Below, piece after piece: positions 13,364 to 31,468 of a DNA stretch of 64,000 nucleotides. The stretch's first letter is position 1, and each line of letters begins with the position of its first letter. The position numbers were made by a program, and so were the translations under genes. This DNA is from Leptospira gomenensis (GTDB lineage Bacteria; Spirochaetota; Leptospiria; Leptospirales; Leptospiraceae): contig NZ_RQFA01000066.1 of the NCBI RefSeq assembly GCF_004770155.1, forward strand, positions 1 to 64,000. Direction: 5' to 3'. A model generated the notes under the pieces. The model was given only the letters and a program-made list of their open reading frames with translations. It searched no databases and had not been told where the DNA came from.

Positions 13364-14443
13364 TTATAAATTTCTAAATAAAAAAAGTTCTTTGCCCGTT
13401 TCCATAATCGCCGAACCTTCTTTGCCCGAAGGAAAAAACCGGGCGGGCAAATCGGAGGAACGAATCCGTTCCCTCTTTAATAGGATCCCTTCTTCATCCC
13501 AAAAAAGAATTTCCTGATTCAACTCCGCAACAAACCAATTCCCGTTATGGTAGGCGGTTTGGTAAACGCCGATTCCGGTAGTTCGTTTCGATTCGAATTT
13601 CTTCTTTCCAGAGGCGTCGTAAAAAACGATCTTCTCGGGAACAGCCGCAAGGACCCGCCCTTCGTTTGAAACCGCCAAATTCAATTTATGCGGGTAAACG
13701 GATTCCAATTCGAACGAGCCGAATTCATCTCCTTTCTCATCCAGAACAAGCACCACGTCCCTGTTATCGTCTAACATGTGTATTGCGACTTTCCCGCCGT
13801 TAGGAGAAAGGGAAATACTTTTCGCAAAGACCGGTTTTTTTTCGGATCCTAAATTCTTTTTTACCCTGATCCCACCTTTGGGGTCCAAAATGAAAAGTTC
13901 TCCTCCTGAAAATAATACCGCCGTAACCTTCTCGGATACCGCGAAGGAATAATCGGTCAAAAATCTTCCGTCCAACTTTCCGGCTCCGGTTGTGTTTCCG
14001 TTGATATCGGAAAGGAGAACCTGATTATGGTCTCCAGCAATCAGCAATACAAGATTTCCCGAAGGTGAAATACGAGGATAACTTCTATATTCCTTGGTCC
14101 AAAGAATTTCTCCGTAAGGAGAATAGAAGTTCACTTCGGTTCCGATTTTTTTATACTCAAGATACCCTTTGGTATTGGACGGGAATTCGATCCTCCGTGT
14201 GTCGTCTAACGCGATTCCGTCTTGGGACTGGATCGTATAATAGGCGTTATCGAATTTATATCCGTTCAATGCCTCGTCCGGATTCCAGGCAAATCTGGGA
14301 TCGGGAACCATTCCGGCGTGCGCCGCTTTGGAAAAGGCCCAAACCTTTTGAATTCCGACCGCCGACGGATACGGATTTCCTAACAGATAGAAGAACAACG
14401 TGGAAAAAAATAAACCAAAACCGACTATCGGCAGCAAATTCAT
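13364..14443 (-). CDS. Membrane-anchored beta-propeller-like protein
   Basis: 359 residues. One N-terminal hydrophobic helix (about 5-22) anchors or exports the protein. The rest shows repeating strand patterns of a WD40/PQQ-like propeller, for example [30 protein letters not shown] and [15 protein letters not shown] (an S-P-x-G-x turn in three blades). No catalytic motif is recognised. Its start overlaps the cinA stop by four bases, implying translational coupling, and the GT-C gene follows after five bases. It may scaffold or sense at the cell envelope, but this is inference. Confidence 0.6.
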   Translation of the reverse strand: MNLLPIVGFGLFFSTLFFYLLGNPYPSAVGIQKVWAFSKAAHAGMVPDPRFAWNPDEALNGYKFDNAYYTIQSQDGIALDDTRRIEFPSNTKGYLEYKKIGTEVNFYSPYGEILWTKEYRSYPRISPSGNLVLLIAGDHNQVLLSDINGNTTGAGKLDGRFLTDYSFAVSEKVTAVLFSGGELFILDPKGGIRVKKNLGSEKKPVFAKSISLSPNGGKVAIHMLDDNRDVVLVLDEKGDEFGSFELESVYPHKLNLAVSNEGRVLAAVPEKIVFYDASGKKKFESKRTTGIGVYQTAYHNGNWFVAELNQEILFWDEEGILLKRERIRSSDLPARFFPSGKEGSAIMETGKELFLFRNL

Positions 14444-15701
14444 ACGGACCTCTTCAAACGATCGTATAGCAGATAAATTCCCGTGTGAGCCGCATACTCC
14501 CGGAAAGAACTTCTCGGAAAAGGAAAATAATGTTCGTGTATTTCTGTTTCTCCGTCCTTTTTTCCGATTCCGAAAAAAACGAGTCCCACTTTTTTTTGGG
14601 CCGTTCCACCGCCCGGCCCGGCAATTCCCGTCACGCTGATAGAATAATCAACGCCAAGCGCGACTAACGCTCCTTCGGCCATTTCGCGCGCCGTTTGCGA
14701 ACTAACAGCTCCGAATTGATCCAATGTTTCCTGCCGAACTCCGAGTAATCCCGCCTTAACACTGTTATCGTAAGACACTACTCCGCCGTAAAAATAAGCG
14801 GAAGAACCAGGCGTATCGGTAATCGTTTTGGCGATAAGGCCTCCGGTGCAACTTTCCGCGGTCCCCACTACGATTTTTTCTTCCATCAGAAGTTTGGGAA
14901 GTTCCTCGAACACGTTTCCGGTCGATTTTGATCCGTAAACAGAATCCAGTTTTAGTAGAAGCTCTTCGACTAACGCATGTTCGTCGGACTGGAAAGCGAC
15001 CCGGATATAACCTCGTTTTGCGGCGACTCCCCAAATCACCCTACCCGATTCGATCGTTTTCTCTCGGGAGATGAATTCTTTCTGAAATTGTGATTCGCTC
15101 ATCCACCAAATAAAACGGAAGCCTGAATAAAGTTGTTTCGCGGAATACGTTTTGGAAAGCCAAGGGGAAAATTCATCCCGAAACATCTCCGTCATTTCCC
15201 CCGGCACACCCGGCATACAACACAGGTTCGCGTTCGCGTATTCGCCCAAAGTCGTTATAAACCCGGGAGCGATTCCGACTACGTTGTTCAGAATTAAGGA
15301 TCCTTCGGGAACCGAAACCTGTCTGATCGCAGTTTGCATCGAATCTTGAAAATTTCTTCCTCGGAGCTTGTAAAAGGCTTCGATTCTTTGTCTTGCGATC
15401 TTACTTTCCACCGAGCTCACTCCGTTGATTCGGCAGACCACTTCGAGTGTGTAATCGTCTTCCGTCGGACCTAATCCTCCGGTCATAATCATCAATACCG
15501 GATCTTGTTCGTCGGCAAGAGCGGCTAACGCGCGTAATTCGGTTTCGATAGAATTCGGATCATCGGGTAAAACCACAAACTTAGAAACAGTAAATCCCAT
15601 TCCGAACAACTCGTTTGCGATCCAGGAAGAATTCGTATCCTGACTTCTTCCGGCCGTTAATTCCGAGCCGGTCGATATAATGAAAATCTTAGGCGGGTTC
15701 A

Positions 15702-15702
<1 letters not shown>
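14440..15702 (-). CDS. cinA: CinA family protein / nicotinamide-nucleotide amidase
   Basis: 420 residues with two domains. The N-terminal molybdopterin-binding-like domain (1-170) carries [16 protein letters not shown] and [11 protein letters not shown]; in this family it acts as an ADP-ribose pyrophosphatase-like unit. The C-terminal CinA domain (about 260-415) shows AESCTGGLI and GIAGPGGGT, the site of NMN deamidation in pyridine-nucleotide salvage. The family name comes from competence induction, not shown here. It lies directly downstream of argS (the argS ATG region ends where cinA starts at 15702) and overlaps the next gene by four bases. Confidence 0.93.
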
Positions 15703-17462
<1,760 letters not shown>

Positions 17463-17549
17463 TGTCTAAAAGTCCGTTGGGCGCCGCATCGTCGCGGAAA
17501 CGAGGAACTGCCCGTTTAAAGTTTGTCGGAATTACGACGATTTCTCCGT

Positions 17550-17678
17550 AAAAATCCGGCCCCACCCGGATTGGGTGGTGGAGGAGAGGTGGCGGGAAAA
17601 ATCCGATCCCATTCCCCCTATCACAAAAATCGAGCTTTGGAAAGCGAAAATTCGAACTCGCTCCGTGGGAGCTCCCAC
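17550..17678. repeat. GC-rich hairpin plus perfect 14-mer palindrome, copy C
   Basis: CCACCC (17562-17567) pairs with GGGTGG (17573-17578). Read on -, the stem is followed by GGCCGG and a T-rich run (17550-17555), so it can act as a terminator for the recO-side operon. GTGGGAGCTCCCAC (17665-17678) is a perfect palindrome of the same 14-mer class found at 3541 and 3691. The order is inverted relative to copy B. Confidence 0.65.
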
Positions 17679-17707
17679 AAAATCCGCGGTTTCAACCTCT
17701 CCTCGAA

Positions 17708-17980
17708 TCACATCGGATGAAGCGGATGAGTGCTCCCATTCCTTTCGTAAAACACGTTTTTCTTTCGGGAGATATCCCAACTCGCGTCCAATTCCTGAAA
17801 GACCATTTTTTTAAAATCCATTACGGAAACAAGTATTGATCTTTTTCCGACGACTTCCTTCGCGGATACGGACGGAATTTGCACCGGTTTTTTTTGATCC
17901 CAGCGAATATCCAAAACGACGAGAAACAGCAGAACGCAGAAATAGAAGAAGAATAGTATCGTTTTAAGAAAATTTTCCAA
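17708..17980 (-). CDS. Small membrane-anchored hypothetical protein
   Basis: 90 residues, family not recognised. A single hydrophobic helix (about 6-25, [14 protein letters not shown]) is followed by a soluble tail with charged and aromatic residues. A TTG start at 17980 overlaps the recO 3' end by 17 bases and has GGGAG a few bases upstream. Placement at the end of the phoH-pgpH-ybeY-recO run suggests co-transcription. The C-terminal 15 residues may be poorly conserved because the repeat-bearing region begins just after. Confidence 0.5.
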   Translation of the reverse strand: MENFLKTILFFFYFCVLLFLVVLDIRWDQKKPVQIPSVSAKEVVGKRSILVSVMDFKKMVFQELDASWDISRKKNVFYERNGSTHPLHPM

Positions 17981-18746
17981 GATTTTCTCCCAAGGCCTCG
18001 TAAAGTGTAAGAGCCGATTTTAACTTTTTACGGAGAATCGGCTCCAGGATTCCGTTACAAATCCTGTCGAGGTCCAGAATGTTTTCAACGGATATTTTTC
18101 TTTCCTTAAGATCCCGAAACCGAAGCACCAAAAACGTCTGGATCCACTGCGCCGTTCCGAGATCGTTCCTATCACCGTGAAGACAGTTCCCGCAGACGAT
18201 TTCCAAAGGAGAAGTCTGTAACGTCACCGAGGTCATCTCCTTCAATTCGGTTCCACAGGAATGACAAAGCAGTTCCTTGGATAAAAATCCGCCCGCGACA
18301 AGAAGACGTAGTTTAAAGAACGGCAAAATCAAAGCGGAAGGACCGTTCTCCTCAAGCTCTTCCAACGCCCCGTAAAGCAACCTGAATTCGCCGGGATGTT
18401 CCGCTCCGTCGGGAGTAAACGCGGACGCAAGTTCCACGAGATAGGATACGAGCACCGTTCCGAAATAACCGGACTTCGCTTTATCGAAACGATTGATAAG
18501 CGAAATCTCTTTTACGTTATGCGTCTCTTTAATCTTGGAATGGTAATAATCCACGTCCGATAACGAACCAGGCTCCACGGATGCGATCGCTCTGGTTTTA
18601 CTTTTACGGATACCTCGAACGCGAAAATTCTCGACCTGCCCCGCTTCCGGCAACAAACGAACGAGCGCGTCTCCGTCCAATATCGATCTCGATTCCAGAA
18701 CGATCCCCCGGATTTTCCTCAAAGATCCGTTAGAATTTCCAGACAT
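17964..18746 (-). CDS. recO: DNA repair protein RecO
   Basis: 260 residues. RecO anneals SSB-coated single strands and, with RecR, loads RecA in gap repair. An N-terminal OB-fold begins at [11 protein letters not shown] (about 8-18). The helical middle includes [15 protein letters not shown] four-Cys zinc motif, CHSCG and CGNC, lies at about 160-195. Length is typical. It overlaps ybeY's 3' end by 28 bases, so expression is likely coupled, and the same genome segment carries ssb and dnaB upstream. Confidence 0.93.
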   Translation of the reverse strand: MSGNSNGSLRKIRGIVLESRSILDGDALVRLLPEAGQVENFRVRGIRKSKTRAIASVEPGSLSDVDYYHSKIKETHNVKEISLINRFDKAKSGYFGTVLVSYLVELASAFTPDGAEHPGEFRLLYGALEELEENGPSALILPFFKLRLLVAGGFLSKELLCHSCGTELKEMTSVTLQTSPLEIVCGNCLHGDRNDLGTAQWIQTFLVLRFRDLKERKISVENILDLDRICNGILEPILRKKLKSALTLYEALGENLGKFS

Positions 18747-19212
18747 TCGTCTTCCTTCGATTTCATGATTCGCTCCTCCTCTTCACCACGTTCGTGATCG
18801 TATCCGAGCAAGTGCAGGAATCCGTGAACTAGGAGACGATAAAATTCGTCTTTGAAAGAATGGCCGATCTGCAAAGCCTGTCTCTCCAAAGTATCGACGG
18901 ATATAACAATTTCGCCTAACGCGATCGGAGGAAGAGATTCGGACGGCAAAACGTTTCTTCGGACGAGTACGTTCTGCATCGGCGCCGAATCGAATTCCAA
19001 CGGAAAAGAAAGAACGTCCGTAGTCTGATCCTTTCCCCTTCTTAGTAGGTTGATATCCCTCATATCGGAATCTCCCACTAACAGAATGGCGAGCTCACAA
19101 GGAGAATTTTTTAGTTCTTTGCGGAAAAGAAGTGCACAATTGGAACGAACCTCTTCCTCCTTCCACCAGGAAACGGTTCCGTAATCGTTAGAAATGGAGA
19201 CGATATCTTCGA

Positions 19213-19213
<1 letters not shown>
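18719..19213 (-). CDS. ybeY: Endoribonuclease YbeY (rRNA maturation factor), non-canonical start
   Basis: Zinc-dependent RNase for 16S 3' maturation and ribosome quality control. The metal motif [11 protein letters not shown] (H-x3-H-x5-H) and the [12 protein letters not shown] block are intact. The first ATG/GTG/TTG in frame is a GTG at 19078, but conserved family sequence ([16 protein letters not shown]) starts before it. The open frame continues upstream through [16 protein letters not shown] to 19213. There, AAAGGA lies five bases before an ATC that shares its A with the TGA stop of pgpH (TGATC). I place the start at this ATC, giving about 164 residues; CTG at 19216 or ATT further in are alternatives. 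Confidence 0.85.
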
Positions 19214-21633
<2,420 letters not shown>

Positions 21634-21637
21634 ACGA

Positions 21638-22624
<987 letters not shown>

Positions 22625-22628
22625 AAAC

Positions 22629-24434
<1,806 letters not shown>

Positions 24435-24477
24435 TGATTTTCCGTTTCCTATGCGGGACTTACTGAGGTCGCCTAAA

Positions 24478-25806
<1,329 letters not shown>

Positions 25807-25826
25807 GTCCCTCTAAAGAAGAAGAA

Positions 25827-26276
25827 TTACTCTTCTTCTTTTTTAACGTTGAGCGTGATTACCGGTTGGATTCCTTCGGCAAGACGAATCTTGATTTTGT
25901 AGGAACCCAAATTGCGAATCGGCTCCGCGATTTCGATCTTTCTTTTGTCCAATTCGAAACCGTTCTTTTTCAGAATGGAGGCAACGTCGATCGGAGTCAC
26001 GGCTCCGAACAGTTTTTCTCCCCCGCCGGTTTTTACGAGAATATCGTATTCTTTTCCGTTTAGATCGGAGGAAACTCCTTCCATCGTTTTTTTACGTTTT
26101 TCTCTTTTCAGTTCGCCCAACTTTCTTTGATGAAGGGCGGCTTTGGTATTTCCTTCGTTGGCGCGTACGGCGAGTCGTTTCGGGAAAAGGAAATTTCTCG
26201 CGTAGCCGTCCGCGACTTCCTTCACGTCCCCCGCGTCTCCGAGATTGATAACGTCTTTTTGTAAAATCACTCTCAT
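25827..26276 (-). CDS. rplI: 50S ribosomal protein L9
   Basis: 149 residues. The N-terminal rRNA-binding domain has the invariant DVINLGDAGDVKEVADGYARNFL pattern (about 6-28, given here as its conserved segments LGDAGD and GYARNFL). A long connecting helix rich in Lys/Glu (about 45-75) leads to the C-terminal domain ending in an acidic KKEEE tail. ATG at 26276. It is nine bases downstream of rpsR and part of the ribosomal-replication operon. Confidence 0.96.
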   Translation of the reverse strand: MRVILQKDVINLGDAGDVKEVADGYARNFLFPKRLAVRANEGNTKAALHQRKLGELKREKRKKTMEGVSSDLNGKEYDILVKTGGGEKLFGAVTPIDVASILKKNGFELDKRKIEIAEPIRNLGSYKIKIRLAEGIQPVITLNVKKEEE

Positions 26277-26285
26277 GTTCGTACC

Positions 26286-26597
26286 TCAGTTCACCTTGTA
26301 GGGAAGAAGACCGATGCTTCTGGCTTTACGGATCTCGCGGGCGAGAACTCTTTGATAACGAGCGCTGGTTCCCGTAATTCTTCTCGGGATGATTTTACCT
26401 CGGTTGGTGATGAATCGTTCCAGAAGTTCGATGTTCTTATAATTGATTTGTTTTGCAAGTTCCGGATCGGCGGTAAAACGGCAGACCTTCTTCTTGTATT
26501 TATTCTGTTTTCTCTGCGGCTTTCCGTCCATTTCGGCGGATGCTTCGTTTTGTTCCGGTCTTTCGGAACGTTCTTCTTTGATTTCGTTTTCACTCAT
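26286..26597 (-). CDS. rpsR: 30S ribosomal protein S18, N-terminally extended
   Basis: 103 residues. The S18 core is at about 36-103: [29 protein letters not shown] and a basic C-terminus. A 30-residue extension rich in Glu, Asn and Lys precedes it, making the protein about 28 residues longer than the usual 75. One Cys is kept, but no zinc cluster. Located between ssb and rplI. Confidence 0.95.
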   Translation of the reverse strand: MSENEIKEERSERPEQNEASAEMDGKPQRKQNKYKKKVCRFTADPELAKQINYKNIELLERFITNRGKIIPRRITGTSARYQRVLAREIRKARSIGLLPYKVN

Positions 26598-26609
26598 ACA
26601 TGTACCTCA

Positions 26610-27321
<712 letters not shown>

Positions 27322-27385
27322 AAAGTTTCTCCTATGGTTATAGCCCGCCTGCGATCGCGACGAGCAGAAGAACCGATAATTTAGC

Positions 27386-28831
27386 CTATTTTTTGCGCTG
27401 AGAGGTCGGGGTCAAGGGAGAATTGGTCGGTAGATCGAGAAATGCCCGATCCCCTTCCACTCTCAGCTCGGTTCCCAGTTCTGCGGAGAGAACGGAAATT
27501 TCGTGTAGGAATTCCTGCGCCTCCGGACCGGTAACGGGACGGATTCTATGATCCTCTTTTTGGAATTTGCCGAAAATCGGAACCAATTCCACGCGTTCCA
27601 AAACGTTTCTACGAATGTGGAGGATCGCAATCAGGTTGTGATTGAGGTAGGAATTCCTACTTCCGAAAATCAGATTCCCGAGAGAATACAAAATCACACC
27701 GCCCTTGTACAGTTCGATTCCCTGAGGAATGTGAGGATGGTGACCTACGACGAGTTTGACGCCTGAGTCGATCAAAACCTTCGCCGTTTTTCTCTGATCG
27801 GGGGTGGGAACGGGGGAATACTCCACACCCCAATGGAGCGAAACGATTCGGACCGGAGGAGGAATCGTCCTTCTTCTTTCCGCGAACGAAGACTGCAAAG
27901 AAGGCAAAAAAAACGGGGCGACACCCGGTTTGGAAGCGGTCGCGTAATGCGAAGGCTCAGCGATCGCGGTCACGGAATGGATTCTCAGATCGGAGCCCTT
28001 GCGACTCAACGAAAGCGGTTTGACCACTTCCGGCATTTTTTTGCCGGCACCTACGTTGAGAATATTATTTTTCTGTAATATAGAAAGTGTTTCCGTCATT
28101 CCCTGCGGACCGTGGTCGAAGGAATGATTGTTCCCGAGAAAAACCAGATCCACGCCTAAAAATTTGAGGGAATCCAAATCCTTTTCGTGTGCGGTGAAAA
28201 CATAAGCCTTCTTGGATTCCTCGGTTTTGGAAGCGACTACGGGAGTTTCCAGATTGACCATCCGAAGATCCGCCTCTCCGAAAAGGGTCTTTAAACCTTC
28301 CACGGGAGCGACTTCGCCGTGTTTGTCGATCGTATCACGGATTCCCCAATTGAACATCACGTCTCCGCCGACAAGAACCTTGAGAAGATCCGGATCACGG
28401 TTCTGCTCCGGATGTAAGACCGCTTCGATCTTATCCTGAAGAATTTCCAAGGAAGAAGGAGTTTCCACGTCGGAAGGTTCGGAGTCTCGAATCCCCGGAA
28501 AACAATTCGCCGAAAGAAAAAGAAGGATAGGAACACAAAGACGCGCAACGAAAACGGTCGCGGGGAAAAGCGAGCATCGATCCGGAACGTTTTCGCTCGC
28601 AGAAGAATTAGAAAAAACGAATGTGTTTTCGGAGGCGACACCGTCCGCGGCAGCGGATCCTTTTTCGGAACCGGAATTACGACGATTTTGATCGGCACAA
28701 CGGACTTCGCAGAAAGAACGACCGCGCATAAGAAGGCGTGTGAGGGAAAAAACGTCACCTTCGGCAAAAATACGGGAAAAATTTCGAAATCTTAAGACAA
28801 AAAAACGATACAAAGACGGAAAGCGGGGCAC
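27386..28831 (-). CDS. CapA-like metallophosphoesterase, possible lipoprotein
   Basis: About 370 C-terminal residues form the PGA_cap/CapA fold: VLVGGDVMFNW, MVNLETP, FLGNNHSFDHG, SLHWGVEY, VVGHHPHIPQG and YSLGNLIFG. These are the metal-binding motifs of calcineurin-like enzymes linked to poly-gamma-glutamate or capsule synthesis. A hydrophobic run ending FLSANC (about residue 108) resembles a leptospiral lipobox. The 90 residues before it are Arg/Ser-rich and not family-like. The GTG start at 28831 has no ribosome-binding site, so the true start is uncertain. No capB/capC partner is nearby. Confidence 0.75.
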   Translation of the reverse strand: MPRFPSLYRFFVLRFRNFSRIFAEGDVFSLTRLLMRGRSFCEVRCADQNRRNSGSEKGSAAADGVASENTFVFSNSSASENVPDRCSLFPATVFVARLCVPILLFLSANCFPGIRDSEPSDVETPSSLEILQDKIEAVLHPEQNRDPDLLKVLVGGDVMFNWGIRDTIDKHGEVAPVEGLKTLFGEADLRMVNLETPVVASKTEESKKAYVFTAHEKDLDSLKFLGVDLVFLGNNHSFDHGPQGMTETLSILQKNNILNVGAGKKMPEVVKPLSLSRKGSDLRIHSVTAIAEPSHYATASKPGVAPFFLPSLQSSFAERRRTIPPPVRIVSLHWGVEYSPVPTPDQRKTAKVLIDSGVKLVVGHHPHIPQGIELYKGGVILYSLGNLIFGSRNSYLNHNLIAILHIRRNVLERVELVPIFGKFQKEDHRIRPVTGPEAQEFLHEISVLSAELGTELRVEGDRAFLDLPTNSPLTPTSQRKK

Positions 28832-28880
28832 GAAGGTAGGATAGGAATCGGAGGTCGGTTTGGAAAGATTTTTTTCACTC

Positions 28881-29010
28881 GTAGGAATTCCGACCGATAG
28901 ATAAGAACTGAGTTGTAGTTCCCACGTTTTGGCGGGGAAATTTCCCTGGATGAAAAATTCCGAGCAGAAACACGTTGTGGAACAGAAACGATCGGAGAGG
29001 GAGTTCCCGC
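28881..29010. repeat. Three 14-mer palindrome-class repeats
   Basis: The gap between the CapA-like and transporter genes carries GTAGGAATTCCGAC (28881-28894), GTTGTAGTTCCCAC (28912-28925) and GAGGGAGTTCCCGC (28997-29010), members of the same degenerate 14-mer class seen at 3541, 3691 and 17665. No GC hairpin accompanies them here. I see no gene between 28832 and 29040. Confidence 0.5.
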
Positions 29011-29040
29011 AAAAAAAGAGGACGTCAAAGAAGAAGACGA

Positions 29041-29065
29041 AAAAAATCCCCGATTCGAAATCGGG
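29041..29065 (-). terminator. Rho-independent terminator after the SLC13 transporter
   Basis: CCCGATT (29049-29055) pairs perfectly with AATCGGG (29059-29065) around a three-base loop. On - the hairpin is followed by GATTTTTT (29041-29048), a classical U-tract. It lies about 50 bases beyond the transporter stop and separates it from the CapA-like gene. Confidence 0.8.
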
Positions 29066-29118
29066 TCCTGCGCACGCATTTTCGAACGATTTTTAGATCG
29101 AAATTCGGACCGAATATA

Positions 29119-30516
29119 TTATAAAAATATAAAATATCCAAGAACCGTGAGCGATAAACCGAACAAACCGATCGGCAACCCGGCCTTGATCATATCTTTG
29201 ATTTCGAAACCTCCCACCGCATACGCGATCGCGTTCGGCGGAGTGCTCACCGGAAGCGACATGGCGAGGGACGCCGACAAGGCGATTCCAAGACAGATCT
29301 CCAAAAGATAAACGGACGATCCGGGCAAAATAGAGGCGGACAAAGGAAAGGCGAACGGAACGAGAAGATTGGTCGCCGCGGTGTTCGACATAAACGTACT
29401 TAAAAGAAGCGCGACTCCGCAAAGAAAAAACAAAACTCCGACGGCATATTCTAATTTTGTAATAGGTTTTAGGATTTCGGAAAACCAAACTCCCATTCCG
29501 CTCTGTTGCAAACCGACTCCGATCGCGATTCCCCCCGCGATGAGAATCAAAACGGACCATTCGAGCGAGTTGACGTCCTTTTCGTCCAGAATTCCGAAAG
29601 AGGGGAAAAGGATCAAAGGCAGAAGAGCCACGACCCCCGCCGGAATCCCGTGAAGATTCTCCGAAAACCAAAGCGCGACCGTTCCAAGAAAAATCAAAGC
29701 AGTCGTTCTGAATCGAAACGAGTTCGTTCCCCCTTCGGGTTCGTCGAATTCGACCGAAATCTCCAGACTTCCGTTCTCCGGAAATAATTTCAAAAGAAGA
29801 AGCCAGGCGAACAGGATCAAAACGAGGGCCAACGGAACCGCGAACATCATCCAGCTTCCGAAAGAAACAGAAATTCCCTGCTGTTTCAAAAGACTCATAG
29901 CGATGATGTTAGGCGGCGATCCGATCGGAGTCCCCACTCCTCCGATATTTGCGGCAAAAGGAATTCCGAGTAGCAACGCCTTTCGAAACGGCTCTTTTTC
30001 TGGTAAAACTCGGAACAAAGGAAAACAAAGAGCGATCATCATGGAAGTGGTCGCAGTATTACTCATCCACATCGAGATAAATCCCGTCGTGAACATAAAG
30101 CCCAGTAATACACGGGAGCTTTTCGTTCCGAACCTGCGTATGATTCGATTCGCAAGAAACCGATCCAATCCGGTTTTTACGCTGGCCTTCGCCAGAACGA
30201 AACCACCCAAAAAAAGTATAATGGAAGAATCGGCGATCGAGGAAAGAAAAACGTTCGGTGGAGGGTTCTTTCCGGTTTTGAATTCGAAGAGGGAAAGTTG
30301 TAAAGGATTGGAAAGGAAAAAAATTTCCGCGAAGAGAATCAAAACCGAAGTGGCGTAACCTGGAATCGGTTCCGAAACCCAAAATACCGCCGCGATCAAA
30401 AAGATCGCGATCATAATCGCAACGTGAATCGGAATCGAACCTACAAAAGCCATTTGAAAAAGAAAAGCGAACGTTACCGCGGGAAAAAGAATTAGCAGGG
30501 AGATTTTTTTCATCAT
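29119..30516 (-). CDS. SLC13/DASS family carboxylate transporter
   Basis: 465-residue inner-membrane protein with about eleven hydrophobic segments. The two family SNT motifs are present: MSNTATTSM (about 150-158) and MSNTAATNL (about 396-404), each in a re-entrant loop that coordinates Na+ and substrate. The N-terminal FWVSEPIPGYATS and C-terminal PVSTPPNAIAYA blocks are also characteristic. Members import citrate, succinate or sulphate with Na+; the substrate cannot be read from sequence. It is divergent from the glycosyltransferase at 30649. Confidence 0.9.
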   Translation of the reverse strand: MMKKISLLILFPAVTFAFLFQMAFVGSIPIHVAIMIAIFLIAAVFWVSEPIPGYATSVLILFAEIFFLSNPLQLSLFEFKTGKNPPPNVFLSSIADSSIILFLGGFVLAKASVKTGLDRFLANRIIRRFGTKSSRVLLGFMFTTGFISMWMSNTATTSMMIALCFPLFRVLPEKEPFRKALLLGIPFAANIGGVGTPIGSPPNIIAMSLLKQQGISVSFGSWMMFAVPLALVLILFAWLLLLKLFPENGSLEISVEFDEPEGGTNSFRFRTTALIFLGTVALWFSENLHGIPAGVVALLPLILFPSFGILDEKDVNSLEWSVLILIAGGIAIGVGLQQSGMGVWFSEILKPITKLEYAVGVLFFLCGVALLLSTFMSNTAATNLLVPFAFPLSASILPGSSVYLLEICLGIALSASLAMSLPVSTPPNAIAYAVGGFEIKDMIKAGLPIGLFGLSLTVLGYFIFL

Positions 30517-30648
30517 CGTATTGAAGTTCGACCGAGGATCGTCCTTAAAACCGGAAACACAAGCACGAAATCGATCCCTACGTTCTTATACGGGAACGGA
30601 AGAGAGTCCGTTTAAAAAATTGTAGTCCGCTTTCTTTCGGAAAGAATC

Positions 30649-31443
30649 ATGGTATTCGATTTAGAAAAACGTATGTCCGAAAAAGTTTCCGTAATCATGC
30701 CCGTATACAACTCCGAAAAATTCATAGGAGACAGCATACAAAGCGTTCTCCGTCAGACGTATACGGATTGGGAATTGATGATCGTGGACGATCTATCAAA
30801 AGACGGAAGTCGGGAATTGATGAAGCAATACGCAAAGTCGGACTCCCGTATCCGCGCCCTGTTCAAAGAAACGAACTCCGGTTCCGCCGACACTCGCAAT
30901 CATGGAATTCGAAACGCGACCGGAAGATACATCGCCTTTTTGGATTCAGACGATCTTTGGGACGAGACCTTTTTGGAAGAGCAGATTCGTTTGATGAAGG
31001 AAAACGACGCCGCCTTTTCCTTTTCCGCGTTTCGAGTAATCGACGAAAATTCGAATCCGATCCTTCGGCCGCAACTCGTACACAAAACGAAAATAGATTA
31101 TAAGGATTCCCTGTTTTACAATCGTATCGGCCTATTAACGGCGATGTACGATTCTCGGGTCGTTGGGAAGATGTATTTCGACGTTTCCCTGAAAAGCCTT
31201 AGGGACGACTACGCGTTATGGTTGGATATTTTGAAAAAGACCCCGTTTGCGATCGGGAATAGGAAAGTCCAGGCGAGTTATCGGGTAAGAAAAGGGGCGG
31301 TAACGGCTAACAAGAAGAAGTTGATCCTTCCGCATTACCGTATGTTGAGAAACCGTGAAAAGGTGGGTTTAGCGAGGGCGCTTTTTTCCACGGCGGTTTG
31401 GGGATTATTAGGATTAAAGAAATACTATCTCGAACGCAACTAA
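30649..31443 (+). CDS. Family 2 glycosyltransferase
   Basis: 264 residues. GT-A fold of CAZy family GT2: VIMPVYNSEKFIGDSI near the N-terminus, VDDLSKDGS, then FLDSDDLWDE at about 104-113, the metal/UDP-binding DxD region. The C-terminal part is a short helical region. The ATG at 30649 is preceded by GGAAAGA; an alternative is at 30673. It is the only + gene in the O-antigen half and converges with glf, marking the downstream edge of that locus. Sugar specificity unknown. Confidence 0.88.
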   Translation: MVFDLEKRMSEKVSVIMPVYNSEKFIGDSIQSVLRQTYTDWELMIVDDLSKDGSRELMKQYAKSDSRIRALFKETNSGSADTRNHGIRNATGRYIAFLDSDDLWDETFLEEQIRLMKENDAAFSFSAFRVIDENSNPILRPQLVHKTKIDYKDSLFYNRIGLLTAMYDSRVVGKMYFDVSLKSLRDDYALWLDILKKTPFAIGNRKVQASYRVRKGAVTANKKKLILPHYRMLRNREKVGLARALFSTAVWGLLGLKKYYLERN

Positions 31444-31468
31444 ATTCGTAAGAACAAAAACCACACCT

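Noticed and set aside
29093..29671. 192-codon frame on - inside the SLC13 gene
   Set aside because: Same-strand out-of-frame shadow of the transporter; the transporter frame has all family motifs.
27386..30516. Capsule (poly-gamma-glutamate) biosynthesis operon
   Set aside because: Only a CapA-like phosphoesterase is present; no CapB ligase or CapC, and the neighbour is an unrelated transporter behind its own terminator.
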